64,000 nucleotides of DNA from Halocafeteria seosinensis (lineage: Eukaryota > Sar > Bigyra > Bicosoecida): positions 62,001 to 126,000 of the forward strand of contig LVLI01000325.1 in assembly GCA_001687465.1 (NCBI GenBank), read 5' to 3'. Shown here piece after piece: positions 1 through 10,306 of this stretch. Position numbers and translations under genes: made by a program. Below the pieces are notes generated by a model. The model saw nothing but the letters and a program-made list of their open reading frames with translations, was not told the DNA's origin and did not search any database. The stretch's first letter is position 1; every line of letters begins with the position of its first letter.

Positions 1-3000
1 GTGAGGATAAACAAAAGGAGGGACAGTCGCATTCTCGGAGAAAGCGTCCCCCGGATGCTGCTAATACGATTTTAAGAGTCGTAGAGAGTATGTTCGGTTC
101 AGGTTCTCATGTTTGCAAAATGCCAGCCCCTTCTCTCGGTCACCGAATGGTGAGACGGTTGCAGGAATGGCTGTTCGGTGAGCAAGATGGACACGATTTG
201 GACATGATGGAGCGGGCCTTTTGCATTGTAGATACCCTCAATGTGAAGAGCTCGGTCCGGAAGGAGAAACCGATTGGTTTGGAGTTTTGGATGAATTTGG
301 CTGACGTCCGCGACAATATGTGGGAGGAAATGAAGGAGGCATACGATCCTGCGAAGAGCGAAGAAGCGAAGAACGTGCTGGAGAGGTACCTTGCTAGAGT
401 TTGTTACCTCCTCAGAGAGTTTCCCGGGGATGCCAGGCTATCGATGTTGGCAACGGCAGCTGACAGAGCTCTTCAGTGTCGATACGATACTACAGTGGGT
501 TCACTACTAACGCTTTTGGAGTCGCTTCTTCAGAACTCTTACAAGTGGGAAAATTCCCAGTCAAAGAGATACACCCTCGGAAACGCGCTACAGAACTTGC
601 AGAAGCTCATTACCAAGTGGAGAGAAAACGAACTAGCTTCGTGGGAGTATGTGCTTCTGCAGCAAGAAAAACTTCGCTGTGAGCGTGCCTCATCGTGGTG
701 GGGCTATCTTCTGAAGAGTGTTTATGAGCACATGAACTCTTGCGATGATAACAGTACCCATGCCAACGCTGGTGCTTGGTGTGATCCGGAAGAAACCGAG
801 ATTTCACGAGAAAACATGGCGAATAAACTGCTGAAGCTATATGACTTGGAGTCAATCTCTGCAGATGCTGCTCATGGATTGTTTCGTTTGGTAGAAAATT
901 TTCTCCGGGGATCCCCAGTAGGGGAATACCCAACTAGGGTTATTATGATACGATTGGCAGTAGATACGGTGGGGCACCGAATCGACCAAAGCGCTGGTGT
1001 TGCTCACAGAATCCATGCATCTCTTCGCGGAATAGCCCGGTATTATTCACAATATCTTCCATACTTTAGAGAAGTTGTCGCTAAACGGCGTAAGGAGATA
1101 TCTGACAAACTGAAAGAAAGCCAAAAAATTCACCGCTGGGATGAGCAAACTTATTACAGCCTGAAGGAGTCGATAGATAAATCCAAGAAACTGCTACAGA
1201 AGTATGCCAGAGAATACCGAGGTTTACTTAACAGCCGAGTAAATGACTTGCTGCAGAGCGATCCGGACAGAATGGCTGCAATTGTTACGGAAGACGTCGA
1301 CAAGGAAGGGTATCAATTGTCCGAGGTATCGATGCCACCAGAGGTAGTCAAAGAGACTACTAGTTCAGTCTACGCTGACCGGTCGGGTATCTTATCCCCA
1401 GATGCACAGAAACTGAGAGAAGACGAAATCCAAGATTTGGACGAGAAATGCACCACTATAATTGAACGCATGGCATCACTAAGACAGGACGCTGATGCGT
1501 CCAAATCCTTAAAGAAACGTGCCCTCATAGAGTTGCTGCAATTTCTCAAAGGGACCTTTCAGTTTTCTGAATCCCCCATACAACGCTGTTGTCAATATCC
1601 AGAATTTTTGCTTGAGATCCCCCTGGTTGGTGAGCAGCAAAACGATCCTTCAGCGGACATGGACTCTCATGGCAGTCTCAGATTTGTATCGCAAAAGTGT
1701 GATGATTATTTTTATCGAACCGTAGATTCAGTGCAGCGGATGCGGCTTGCTTTCAGTTCTGGTGTTCATGAGGATGTTTCCGATATTCTGACGGACAGGA
1801 ACGTTCGTCGACTGGATCATCTACAACTCATGGTTAACGAAGAGCGTCTGCAAGCTTGTAAATTGCTCCGTCATCAGCAACTTATGAGACAGATGCTCGC
1901 ATCCCTTAAATATCTTAGACGCCCTAGCTCTCTCCGCGACTCACCACAGGCAACGTTTCTGAAAGAGTGCAGGGACTCTTCCCTTGAACTGATGAGTTGC
2001 GTTGAACAGGTTTCGCAGCTCTTGGAGAAACATGAGCAAGCTGCGGCAAGTTGCGACATCGATGGAAATGATGTGATAATGTTAAGGCGCTCCGAAGCAG
2101 CAGACATGGATCATGTTGTTTGCTGGATGAAAGACCAAGTATCACTCGTTAAGACTATCGCCGAAGACATAGATCGTCAAATTCGACTTTATTGCGATAC
2201 ACGGAAGACAGTAGAACAAATCAGCGGAAAGAAGGTCGAGGGTTTTTATTTGTCATTTGATGCTGAGGGTTGCATTGTAGCGGCTGAAGAAAGAGTTGGG
2301 TCACTAAAGACTGAGTTGCGGCGGATGGTGAGCCAGATAGCTTCCGACTATCGGAGTCCGTTGTTTTCTAGGCTCCTAAACAACAGTGCTGACTTGCTGG
2401 AGCGACAGATATACCGCGTCCTGCAGGCATATCGAAGTCGAGAAAGCCTGCGTGAGCAAACTCCTCACCGTATTCCATCTTTAGACACTGGTGCTGTGGT
2501 GCGGGCTCTTTCCACGGATGTTCAGAGTCTTGATCTTGATGCGACTGATGCACTTTGGGGCAAGGGTGACGATCAAAGCTTTGCCGTAATAGAAGAACAT
2601 ACCCGTCGCGTCCGAACAATGGACCGCCTTCGGTTTCCGTTCGTGACACACTGTCTGGAGGCTGCGTTGCGTCAAGTTCCCCGCGAGTCGCCCACCAGCG
2701 AAGATGCGCTCCGGGAAGTAGAGCAGATCGTAAACATGTGTGAACGTTGGTCTTCTACCTTGTTGAAGTCCTGTTTGCGTATGCAGAAAACTCTACTAAA
2801 ATTGTTGTACGTGGTGTCTCGCACGTTCTCGACAATATTTAAAGAAGGATTGTGTCTACCGAATGACCAAGAGGATGACGGCGCTACCCAAACTCAGGGA
2901 CAAGACTTGACCGAAGGAACAGGCATAGGGCAAGGTGAAGGACAGCAAGATGTGTCATCGCAAATTGAAAACGAGGAGCAGGTACTTGGTTTACGCAACG

Positions 3001-5426
3001 AGCAGGAAGAAATTGGGAAAGACGAAGTAGAGGAGGAGAAAGAGGGTCTTGAAATGTCTGAAGACTTTGAAGGAACCGAACATAATCGCGAAGAAAATGC
3101 CGAGCAGGAAGAAGACGACCAGGAGGAAAACGAAGAGGAGCTTGATCGCGAAATGGGACAGGTAGATGGCGACGATGAAGAAGTCGTAGATGCTTCAAAA
3201 CCAGAAAACGAGGAAGCGAACAACGAGGAAGAATTGAGGCCTAAAGAGGATACCAACGTTGATAGTGGCGACACGTCAAAGCAAGAGGAGGAAATACAAG
3301 CACAAGAAGACACAGAGCAGCAAATTGAAGACTCTAATGTAGATCAGGAGGATGGTAATGAAGAGGAAGCAGGACAAGCTGATTCTTATGTTGATTATGA
3401 AGAGGGCAACGAAGTGGATAACGAGGCGAATGAAGCTAACGATGAACAAGAGGAAGCCAACGAGTTCAGCGACGACATGAATATGAATGACAAGGATGAA
3501 GAAAGCGCAGAATCGGACAACGAAGAGTTAAATCAGGAAAGCGAGGAGGTTCCTGATGAGGAGCGCGAGGACGAGGAACATGGCAAGATAGACGAAATGG
3601 ACGAGCACACAGAAGAAGCACCCAAAGATGAAGCCCAAACGGAGGGCATTGATGATAACGTCGACCCCAAAGAACATAATGGGAAAACGGAATCATTGGA
3701 GGAAGGAGGATTCGATGAACGTGGACAAGGAAACACATCTAGTGAAGGTGACACCGGTGGAGGATCGGGTGCTCAACCAGAGCGTGAAAAAGAAGACACT
3801 GAAGAACGAAACGAGAAATCCAGAGAAGAGGACGCCAAGGAATCAAGCAAGGGAAATGATCGAGAAAACTCCCCACGGAATGGGGCAAAAGGTTCTGAGG
3901 ACCTTCAGTCGTTCGAGAATCCCACTCACGTTGTAGGGGAATGGAAAGCAAAGCTAGAGAACCTGAAGCTAAGCGACGACACAGCAGAAACATCGGATCA
4001 ACAACCTCCCTCCAATTCTGATGAAGCTGTTTTTGATGAGAAGAGCGGGGATATCGTTTATCAGCCCTCCTCCATTCCCCAGCAAGGTCAGGAGGAGGAA
4101 ACCGGCGAAAAACCGGAAGAATCGAGCGTACAAGCTGGAGGTGATCAAGAACAGCAGAGCGAGCACCAGGCAGTATCGCAGCATGCACATGACGCGGAAC
4201 CGAGGGATACTTTACCGAAGGAAGAAGACGGCAGCGAGCGTGGCAGTCAAGAAATCAGGCAGAAAGAGGGTTCAGCGGGACAGTTACCTTCAGACGAACC
4301 TCAAGATTTGGATAAGTCGATGGCCTCTGAGTATTGCTTTGACACTGACCATATTTCCGCCAATACCAGAGCAGATGCGAAGGAAGATGATGCCAGCATT
4401 GTGGCTAATACTATGCCGGGCCAGCATCGCTTACACGATGCGCAAAACATGGATGTCGCCGAAATGACGAACAAAATGAAACGGATGCGTGAACAGGTGC
4501 AGCAAGATATCCAGAAGTGGGGGAAGGACAGGAGTGACTATGAAGAAGCGGTGGAACTATGGCAAAGGCTGAAAAACATGACCCTCGGCGGAGCAACGCA
4601 TTTATGTGAGTCGCTGAGGTTAGTCCTCGAGCCGACATTGGCTTCAAAGATGAAAGGTGATTATCGCACTGGCAAGAGAATTAACATGAGGAAAGTGATA
4701 CCCTTTATTGCTAGTGGGTATAGGAAAGATAAGATATGGCTACGGAGAACCAAGCCTAGCGACAGGACATACCAGGTGATGTTAGCTGTCGACGACAGTC
4801 TGAGTATGCGCGAAAATGGTGCAGCTGCTGTGGCCTTGGAATCTCTCTCCCTCGTGACGCAGGCTCTCACCAAACTTGAGGTAGGCCAAATAGCAGTAGC
4901 AAAATTTGGTAGCACCTGCGAACTGTTGCATCCATTTGATATGCCTTTCACCGACGAAAGCGGCGCAAGGGTGGTATCGCGTTTTTCGTTTGAGCAGTCT
5001 CGAACTGCGACGGCAGATGTACTGGAAAGTATCATCAAGATTTTGGACGACTCACAGAACAGCATAGCTCAATCTTCAACAAGCATTACTGGATCTTCCG
5101 TAATGCAGTTAGTATTCTTGATAAGTGATGGCATTCTAACCCAGGAAAAGAGTGAGCGGATTCGTCAGTGGACAATTGAAGCAGCGGAAAAGAACCAATT
5201 ACTCGTGTTATTGCTGATTGACAGCGAAGATCCGCAGAACAGCGTCCTCAACACGGAACGAATCGAGTACGGTGGAAGTCCTAGTAGCCCTCGGATAATC
5301 AGAAAGCGTTATCTTGACGATTTCCCCTTCCCTTATTATCTGGTAGTCAGCCATGTCAACCAACTACCAGAGGCCCTGGGCAACGGGTTAAAGCAGTGGT
5401 TCGACTTAGTCGCCAACAAGGAATAA
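1..5426 (+). CDS. MDN1: Midasin (Rea1/MDN1), C-terminal part, 5' truncated by window edge
   Basis: Giant AAA+ ATPase that strips assembly factors from pre-60S ribosomal particles in the nucleus. The reading frame is open from base 3 with no stop, so the gene continues upstream and the ATG at 90 is only internal. The visible 1,807 residues hold the alpha-helical linker (about codons 30-930), a long Asp/Glu-rich hinge (about bases 2870-4300) and a terminal VWA/MIDAS domain. The metal site reads VDDSLSM (DxSxS) near base 4789, with the later TATADV and LISDG segments. In the family the MIDAS domain binds Rsa4 and Ytm1. The AAA+ ring itself lies outside the window. No intron is seen in this part. 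Identification rests on the order linker, acidic hinge, MIDAS and on the size. Confidence 0.93.
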   Translation, partial: EDKQKEGQSHSRRKRPPDAANTILRVVESMFGSGSHVCKMPAPSLGHRMVRRLQEWLFGEQDGHDLDMMERAFCIVDTLNVKSSVRKEKPIGLEFWMNLADVRDNMWEEMKEAYDPAKSEEAKNVLERYLARVCYLLREFPGDARLSMLATAADRALQCRYDTTVGSLLTLLESLLQNSYKWENSQSKRYTLGNALQNLQKLITKWRENELASWEYVLLQQEKLRCERASSWWGYLLKSVYEHMNSCDDNSTHANAGAWCDPEETEISRENMANKLLKLYDLESISADAAHGLFRLVENFLRGSPVGEYPTRVIMIRLAVDTVGHRIDQSAGVAHRIHASLRGIARYYSQYLPYFREVVAKRRKEISDKLKESQKIHRWDEQTYYSLKESIDKSKKLLQKYAREYRGLLNSRVNDLLQSDPDRMAAIVTEDVDKEGYQLSEVSMPPEVVKETTSSVYADRSGILSPDAQKLREDEIQDLDEKCTTIIERMASLRQDADASKSLKKRALIELLQFLKGTFQFSESPIQRCCQYPEFLLEIPLVGEQQNDPSADMDSHGSLRFVSQKCDDYFYRTVDSVQRMRLAFSSGVHEDVSDILTDRNVRRLDHLQLMVNEERLQACKLLRHQQLMRQMLASLKYLRRPSSLRDSPQATFLKECRDSSLELMSCVEQVSQLLEKHEQAAASCDIDGNDVIMLRRSEAADMDHVVCWMKDQVSLVKTIAEDIDRQIRLYCDTRKTVEQISGKKVEGFYLSFDAEGCIVAAEERVGSLKTELRRMVSQIASDYRSPLFSRLLNNSADLLERQIYRVLQAYRSRESLREQTPHRIPSLDTGAVVRALSTDVQSLDLDATDALWGKGDDQSFAVIEEHTRRVRTMDRLRFPFVTHCLEAALRQVPRESPTSEDALREVEQIVNMCERWSSTLLKSCLRMQKTLLKLLYVVSRTFSTIFKEGLCLPNDQEDDGATQTQGQDLTEGTGIGQGEGQQDVSSQIENEEQVLGLRNEQEEIGKDEVEEEKEGLEMSEDFEGTEHNREENAEQEEDDQEENEEELDREMGQVDGDDEEVVDASKPENEEANNEEELRPKEDTNVDSGDTSKQEEEIQAQEDTEQQIEDSNVDQEDGNEEEAGQADSYVDYEEGNEVDNEANEANDEQEEANEFSDDMNMNDKDEESAESDNEELNQESEEVPDEEREDEEHGKIDEMDEHTEEAPKDEAQTEGIDDNVDPKEHNGKTESLEEGGFDERGQGNTSSEGDTGGGSGAQPEREKEDTEERNEKSREEDAKESSKGNDRENSPRNGAKGSEDLQSFENPTHVVGEWKAKLENLKLSDDTAETSDQQPPSNSDEAVFDEKSGDIVYQPSSIPQQGQEEETGEKPEESSVQAGGDQEQQSEHQAVSQHAHDAEPRDTLPKEEDGSERGSQEIRQKEGSAGQLPSDEPQDLDKSMASEYCFDTDHISANTRADAKEDDASIVANTMPGQHRLHDAQNMDVAEMTNKMKRMREQVQQDIQKWGKDRSDYEEAVELWQRLKNMTLGGATHLCESLRLVLEPTLASKMKGDYRTGKRINMRKVIPFIASGYRKDKIWLRRTKPSDRTYQVMLAVDDSLSMRENGAAAVALESLSLVTQALTKLEVGQIAVAKFGSTCELLHPFDMPFTDESGARVVSRFSFEQSRTATADVLESIIKILDDSQNSIAQSSTSITGSSVMQLVFLISDGILTQEKSERIRQWTIEAAEKNQLLVLLLIDSEDPQNSVLNTERIEYGGSPSSPRIIRKRYLDDFPFPYYLVVSHVNQLPEALGNGLKQWFDLVANKE

Positions 5427-5823
5427 GCACCGGACACATGGTAGGACTGGTAAACGCTGTTCCTTACAGTCACGATTAATACAACTGACTTACGATATCG
5501 ACTTTGAGTACCGGACCTCTATCTTATTCGCCAGATTAGGATAGTGGTCACTGGTCAGCGAGCCTACACATACATACACTTAAGCAGATAGGGCAACCCA
5601 TTCTCACACGTAGCATTTGCTTGTCGTGTACAAACAACCCCACTCGCTTCATCGTTTGCTGATATGCCATCCATATTTCCGCATCCATGGTTGAAGCTGC
5701 GTGGGTTGATTGATTCGACAGCAGAGTTAGTTAGCACCAACTACTACTGTATACATGGGAGGGTTGTCGTCACCCTTGCAACACTGATAGGATGTATTTA
5801 CGACGAAATAAGTGTGTGTCTAC
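5427..5823. other. Intergenic region between midasin and the CID/G-patch gene
   Basis: About 400 bp with no supported gene. It should hold the midasin 3' end and the promoter of the next gene. No clear repeat or RNA gene was seen. Confidence 0.5.
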
Positions 5824-7650
5824 ATGTTGAGCGCTATGGAGGTCGAATGGAAGCAGATTGTGCAGAATTTGAATGGCTCCAAAGAGGCCATTGTCCAAGC
5901 TAGGGCATGGGCGCTGGAGAAAGTCGAACAGAAGCAAATTACTTCGGAATCTCTCGTTCGCTTACTTACACAAGTGGCGAGCCGATCCGCTAAAGAATGC
6001 CCGTTCAAAAAGGCTCTGTTTGTGTTGTATTTGGTCAATGACATCATCTTTCGAGGGTCACAAACACAGCCGCAAACCCAAGCTGATATTGTGGAAGCCC
6101 TCTCCCGTGAATTGAAGAATCTTGTTGCACAGTCAATATGCAAAGCTCAGTCCGAAAGCGAAAGGAAAAAAGTGGCAGATCTGTTCCAGCTATGGTGGTC
6201 GAAGAATGTGATACACCCTTCTGTATTAGATGAAATGAAAGAGGAAGTGAGCAAGCATGTCCAATTGCCAGACAAACCTCCGAGTTTTCCTACTCCTTCA
6301 TCGAGTAAATCACAAGATACACATCATGAAGGTCAAACACCTCAGTCTGCAAGGTACTCCTCATCAGAGGTACACGGGGGTTCTGGAATGCACGGTCAAG
6401 CGAACAGTCACTCACCGGAAGATGCGCAACCTAAGTACGGGGCTAGTACATCAACGCCAGACAAACGGCAACAGCAGTTCTCCGCCAAAACCTCCCAGCA
6501 ACAGTACGGTACCATGGCATATCCTCAGCAGGCACCTGGGTCTCTATCAGGAACTCCACAGTTTGCTCTACGATTCGCCCCGTCTCCACGGAATCGACCA
6601 TTCGGGAATGCCCAAGAAATTAGTGCTGTGCAGCAGCAGTATACTACGAATCAACTGGATCAACGTTCTTGCGACGCATCATATATAGGCGTCCATTCGA
6701 GCTACAGTCAGGCTTCTCCGGCGGGTGGGGCAAGCTACTGGAATGTTCCAACTACAAGGGAGCACACAGAACAAACGAGTACTATATCAAGCAATCAGGG
6801 CGATACAATTAGTAGTGTACAATCATCTGTACAACAAGCCGCCGCAGCCGCTGCTCAGGCGGCTGCCCATTTACAACGACCGCGTCAGCAGCACGCTCAG
6901 CGACCAGTCTCATCTCAACAGCTTGAACATGTTGCGGTGGGCACTATGGTAGACATTATACACACTGCCTTAGAGAATGACTTCTCTCCGTATCGTCCCG
7001 TGGACCCCACAGTACTGCCACCTCCTTCTAAACGGAAGTCTGTGGAGCCAGGGAGACTGGAGGTGCGACAGCAGCAATTTTACGAGAAGGCAAGCAAAGA
7101 CGAACACGCAGAAGAACGGAGGAAAAAACGCGAGGCGAAGCGTATTGCCAGAAGAAGGAAGCGTGAAGGTCGCAGGCAACGCAGACGTGAAGGGCGGCCC
7201 TCGCGAACACCGAGCCCAGATAGGGGAATGTGGAGTAGTTCAGACTCTGAGCCAGATGCCAACCAAGCTGTAACTCTTGGAGCTGCAGCTGGAACATTGC
7301 CGCAATATGATGATGTTCCAATCGAAAGGGAGGAAATATCTACTGAGAGAGTGATAGATGAATCCAACGTTGGGCACAAAATGCTTTCGAGGATGGGTTG
7401 GAGAGCAGGTGAAGGTCTAGGGACAGCTGGTGGTGGTTTGGCAGCACCCATCGACCCGACTCGAGATAGTCAAAGTGGCAGTGATAGGATCGGTTTAGGC
7501 AGTTCACGACAAGATGGTGCTGCCTCTGGGGCTGTGGATACTATCCGTGCAAAAGGAGAGGAAACATTCGCTGATGCTGTCGCTGCTTTCAGAAGCCGTT
7601 TTAGTGGTCGGTATCATGCCAACTTGGAGCAGAAACGTACTCGGAAGTAG
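5824..7650 (+). CDS. CID and G-patch domain RNA-processing protein (CHERP/SCAF-like)
   Basis: A 608-residue intronless protein. Residues about 8-140 form a CTD-interacting domain, an all-helical fold that binds the phosphorylated RNA polymerase II tail; WKQIVQNLN, LYLVNDII and LFQLWWSKNV are visible. The middle is low-complexity (Gln, Ser, Pro, an Ala/Gln stretch) followed by a Lys/Arg-rich basic block near base 7110. A G-patch lies near residues 510-560 (LSRMGWRAGEGLG), a motif that activates DEAH-box helicases. CID plus G-patch recalls animal CHERP, a U2 snRNP-associated splicing factor, but no SURP domain is visible. The frame opens upstream only with GTG; the first ATG is 5824, and ATG 5836 has a better context and begins just before the CID. 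The role in transcription-coupled splicing is inferred. Confidence 0.8.
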   Translation: MLSAMEVEWKQIVQNLNGSKEAIVQARAWALEKVEQKQITSESLVRLLTQVASRSAKECPFKKALFVLYLVNDIIFRGSQTQPQTQADIVEALSRELKNLVAQSICKAQSESERKKVADLFQLWWSKNVIHPSVLDEMKEEVSKHVQLPDKPPSFPTPSSSKSQDTHHEGQTPQSARYSSSEVHGGSGMHGQANSHSPEDAQPKYGASTSTPDKRQQQFSAKTSQQQYGTMAYPQQAPGSLSGTPQFALRFAPSPRNRPFGNAQEISAVQQQYTTNQLDQRSCDASYIGVHSSYSQASPAGGASYWNVPTTREHTEQTSTISSNQGDTISSVQSSVQQAAAAAAQAAAHLQRPRQQHAQRPVSSQQLEHVAVGTMVDIIHTALENDFSPYRPVDPTVLPPPSKRKSVEPGRLEVRQQQFYEKASKDEHAEERRKKREAKRIARRRKREGRRQRRREGRPSRTPSPDRGMWSSSDSEPDANQAVTLGAAAGTLPQYDDVPIEREEISTERVIDESNVGHKMLSRMGWRAGEGLGTAGGGLAAPIDPTRDSQSGSDRIGLGSSRQDGAASGAVDTIRAKGEETFADAVAAFRSRFSGRYHANLEQKRTRK

Positions 7651-8244
7651 TAACTGGAGACTTAACAAAGGAGGTTCAGCACAATGCAGTGTTAGGGATC
7701 TTGTTTGAAGAGGGGATCATTTTCGTACTGACGATGCAGAATGGTTCCCAATAAAAGAAGGAAAAACCACAGGCAACGGTTCCCAGAAAAGAAGGGAAAA
7801 CACACGGACAGAGCGGAGTTCAAGGGGTGTGCATTGTCGTCTACGGTGTGCACCACCACTCTGCAGCCACATCCTATAGATGCCTTCCTGGTTTTCTATC
7901 CCGTTCGCTGCGGATTTTTCCCATGATGTGCTCGTCATGGAACTCCAGCCAGGCTCCACAGTATTCATCGGCGATCAGTATCACTCGCAAACTTTTTTAT
8001 TAAATTAATAACACTATTCTATGTATATTAAGTAGATTGTATCCTAAGGAAAGTGAATCCCTAAAATTACTCCGCCAGTGAGTCCGGATTCCCCCGGAAG
8101 TAATCTCCCGTAGAAGAATTGCAAGACATGAGTTGTTTGTGTATTTATTTTCTTCGACATTTTCCCATTTCGTAGGGTCCTATAGAGCTTGGTAGTGATA
8201 GTGACTCCTCGTTGTAGCTGTTGTTCCTTTTGTTGCCCGTAGGC
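7651..8244. other. Gene-free stretch downstream of the G-patch gene
   Basis: About 600 bp without a credible coding frame. It should contain the 3' end of the preceding transcript. Nothing else recognised. Confidence 0.4.
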
Positions 8245-8827
8245 CTATAATATACATTCCGTCCGTCCGCAAAACATTATGTCCTTCCGATCAATTGCTC
8301 CATTGGCCACACGGTCAGCTTCCGTGTTGTGCTCGCGAGGATGATGCAGCGAGATAGACTCCATATGTGGTTTCTCCCGCAGCCGCTCAAGTGTTTCGAT
8401 TATCCTCCGAAGGGGCAAACGTTCCCTGCGCATGCTGTGCATGGACCGGCAAGAGAAGCTGGGGTGACACGAAGTCCAAGTCGAAGACGGACCAAGAGTC
8501 TTAAGTCTTATTGTGGAGCACCCAATCCTCATCATTAAATCTCAACCCTCTACTCGTGGGAAGAGCTGTGAGGAAGGATGCACTGCCCTGCTGCCGGGGT
8601 AATAATAATAACCGGGAGGCCGACAAATGGGCGCGGTCGTCAACAGACAGACTTCCGTGAATGGCTCGGAAGACCCGGTCAACAATCTTCCCGGACAACC
8701 ACCCCTGGGTCTTCGCTTGTATGGGCGCCGGTTCGGACAACCACGACAATTCAATGTCCGGAGTGCCATAAAAGCTTTGAGGGAACACCCCAATGTCCCC
8801 CTCCCCCTCTTCTACGTAGTCTGGCAT
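8245..8827 (-). pseudogene. Decayed retroelement fragment, RNase H region
   Basis: Two overlapping minus-strand frames look like a frameshifted tail of a retrotransposon polyprotein. The upstream frame (8827-8501) carries ASFLTALPT followed by GLRFNDEDWV. The downstream frame (8535-8245) resumes at RLKTLG and then reads HHPREHNTEADRVANGAID, closely resembling the C-terminal end of retroelement RNase H (pattern HVPRExNxxADxLANxAID). No intact reverse transcriptase is present. The family (LTR, DIRS-like or non-LTR) cannot be settled from this piece. Homology is inferred from the motif only. Confidence 0.55.
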
Positions 8828-9101
8828 GTGTGTATGTGGTCCGGCGATATGAAACTAGGACTCGGACTTGTTTTCGTCCTGGCAGCCGGATGACGGAGAA
8901 AGGTTAGAAGGCAGCGGTTTGGACAGATTCCACAGTGATCCAACGGGGACGCGGAGAGACTCCCTATAAACTCGTTTGGGGAGTATTATTCGCTAGACGG
9001 TCAGCCTCCGTGTTTTCTTCGCGAGGAACATGATTCAAAGTATTGAATCGTATCAATTCAATAGCTAATGAAGCAATTGATCGGAAAGACATAATGTTTT
9101 G
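8269..9101. repeat. Inverted repeat arms 8269-8303 / 9070-9101
   Basis: The sequence at 8269-8303 is almost the reverse complement of 9070-9101 (shared core CAATTGATCGGAARGACATA). Both arms encode the same RNase H tail on opposite strands, so this is a retroelement rearrangement footprint, not a terminal inverted repeat. Confidence 0.6.
8964..9038 (-). pseudogene. Second RNase H tail fragment (minus strand)
   Basis: The minus strand reads LNHVPREENTEADRLANN and then hits a stop at 8964. This matches the RNase H tail at 8245-8535 (HHPREHNTEADRVANG) but is a separate, divergent copy. At DNA level 8994-9040 repeats 8307-8353 in the same orientation. Confidence 0.5.
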
Positions 9102-9150
9102 TAATGATTCTACAGGGGAGTGCTTCGTGGGGGATCCAGACTCCCTATAA
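9049..9150 (+). pseudogene. Third RNase H tail fragment (plus strand, inverted)
   Basis: The plus strand reads RINSIANEAIDRKDIMFC and then a stop at 9148-9150. It is the inverted counterpart of the end of the first fragment (VANGAIDRKDIMFC). It starts about 10 bp after the oppositely oriented second fragment, so the two pieces meet head to head. Confidence 0.5.
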
Positions 9151-10138
9151 ACTCTCTAGGGGAGTAATTTTAGACACTTTTCCCTATAACCACATGAATA
9201 TACCATGAATTAATCCACTAGAATACCGGTAGTATGATCTTGCTCCTAGATAATATGAAACAATTCTTGGACAACATTTCTCTCTCCAAAGAGCAACACA
9301 GTGTACAGACAGAAACAACTGGTACACATCTTCTCTCAAAGTGCGCCACCTTTGAAAAAGAGTATTTGTGTACGTTACCGTCTCCATACAGCGACGAGTC
9401 GTATCAAAGAATTCTTAATAGACGGGTTGCCATGCAACTTCACCCAGACAAAACGGTGAAGAAACCAGAACCGTCCGGCTTGTCTCCGGGGCTTTGATCC
9501 GGTGGGATATGTTGCGATCTTCGGGTAAGGTTGAGTTGTGGCTTGATGCATGCTAACAGCAATTTTGGCTCATCGGTGGTTGCAACTTGTGTTGCCGGTA
9601 GCTAGTGGTGGAGTAGATGGATAATAGTAGTGGTCTCTTTAAAAGAAAATAAATACACAAGCAACCAGAACCGTTCAAGGTGTGCTCAGAAGAATTGTTT
9701 ACAAGTTTTTCAGGAAAATCTACAGTATTGAATACGGACAAGGAAAGAGTGTACCATGATGTTTTGTTTATGTTTGTCCTCGTGTGTATTGTATACTGTA
9801 CCTCCTCCCGGAAGAATCTACGAGCAAAATGATACTGTTTGTTCTTCGTGTTCTCCAGTAGATGATTCATTCATTCATGCCAACTACGAGGCGTATTTTG
9901 AAACACCAAAGCTCTACAACTGTACTGCAACGGTGACGGTGACTGGTGGCTAGCATTGTGGAACGAGACTACAGTATCCATGAAAGAATTTGTAAGTCAA
10001 GACGAGCGTAAGAAATCGTAAGTTTCTCCGCAGGAAGCCTTCGTGCATACGTGTCGAACTGCAGTGTATTTCGAAGGAAAGTGACAGTCCAGATTACCCA
10101 ACCAAATCAACCCGCTGGTCAGTTCAATGTCAGTCCCA

Positions 10139-10159
10139 GAGAGAGAGAGAGAGAGAGAG
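10139..10159. repeat. (GA)n microsatellite
   Basis: Uninterrupted GA dinucleotides over 21 bp, about 150 bp upstream of the ANKRD13-like start codon. Confidence 0.9.
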
Positions 10160-10249
10160 TAGGAGGTTGGGTTGATAGTGTCCCCTGAATTTCATCATTG
10201 ATACCATAGTGTATATGGTAGGACATATATTTCTCACTGGCTTGTACTG

Positions 10250-10269
10250 TACTGTACAATTGTACAGTA
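10250..10269. promoter_or_regulatory. Perfect 20-bp palindrome upstream of the ANKRD13-like gene
   Basis: TACTGTACAATTGTACAGTA equals its own reverse complement. It ends 37 bp before the ATG at 10307. A binding site for a dimeric factor is possible but unproven. Confidence 0.4.
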
Positions 10270-10306
10270 TTCAATAGTTGGTGTCGTTTCCCCCGTAGCA
10301 GCAAGT

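Larger units (their letters stand above)
8958..9154. repeat. 16-bp direct repeat flanking the head-to-head RNase H fragments
   Basis: GACTCCCTATAAACTC occurs at 8958-8973 and again at 9139-9154, each followed within a few bases by GGGGAGT, so each copy can also fold into a small hairpin with ACTCCC. Confidence 0.6.
9155..10306. other. Gene-free stretch upstream of the ANKRD13-like gene
   Basis: No credible gene. A short plus-strand frame (9234-9497) ends in LHPDKTVKK, recalling the HPD of J-domains, but nothing around it supports a gene. The region ends with a GA microsatellite and a perfect palindrome just upstream of the ATG at 10307. Confidence 0.4.

Noticed and set aside
2894..3313. Ser-rich minus-strand open frame opposite midasin
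   Set aside because: It mirrors the GAA/GAG-rich acidic hinge of midasin; such antisense frames arise from codon bias.
9234..9497. Short plus-strand frame containing LHPDKTVKK, like a J-domain HPD
   Set aside because: The surrounding residues do not form a J-domain and the frame sits in repeat-rich, gene-free DNA; a chance HPDK is likely.
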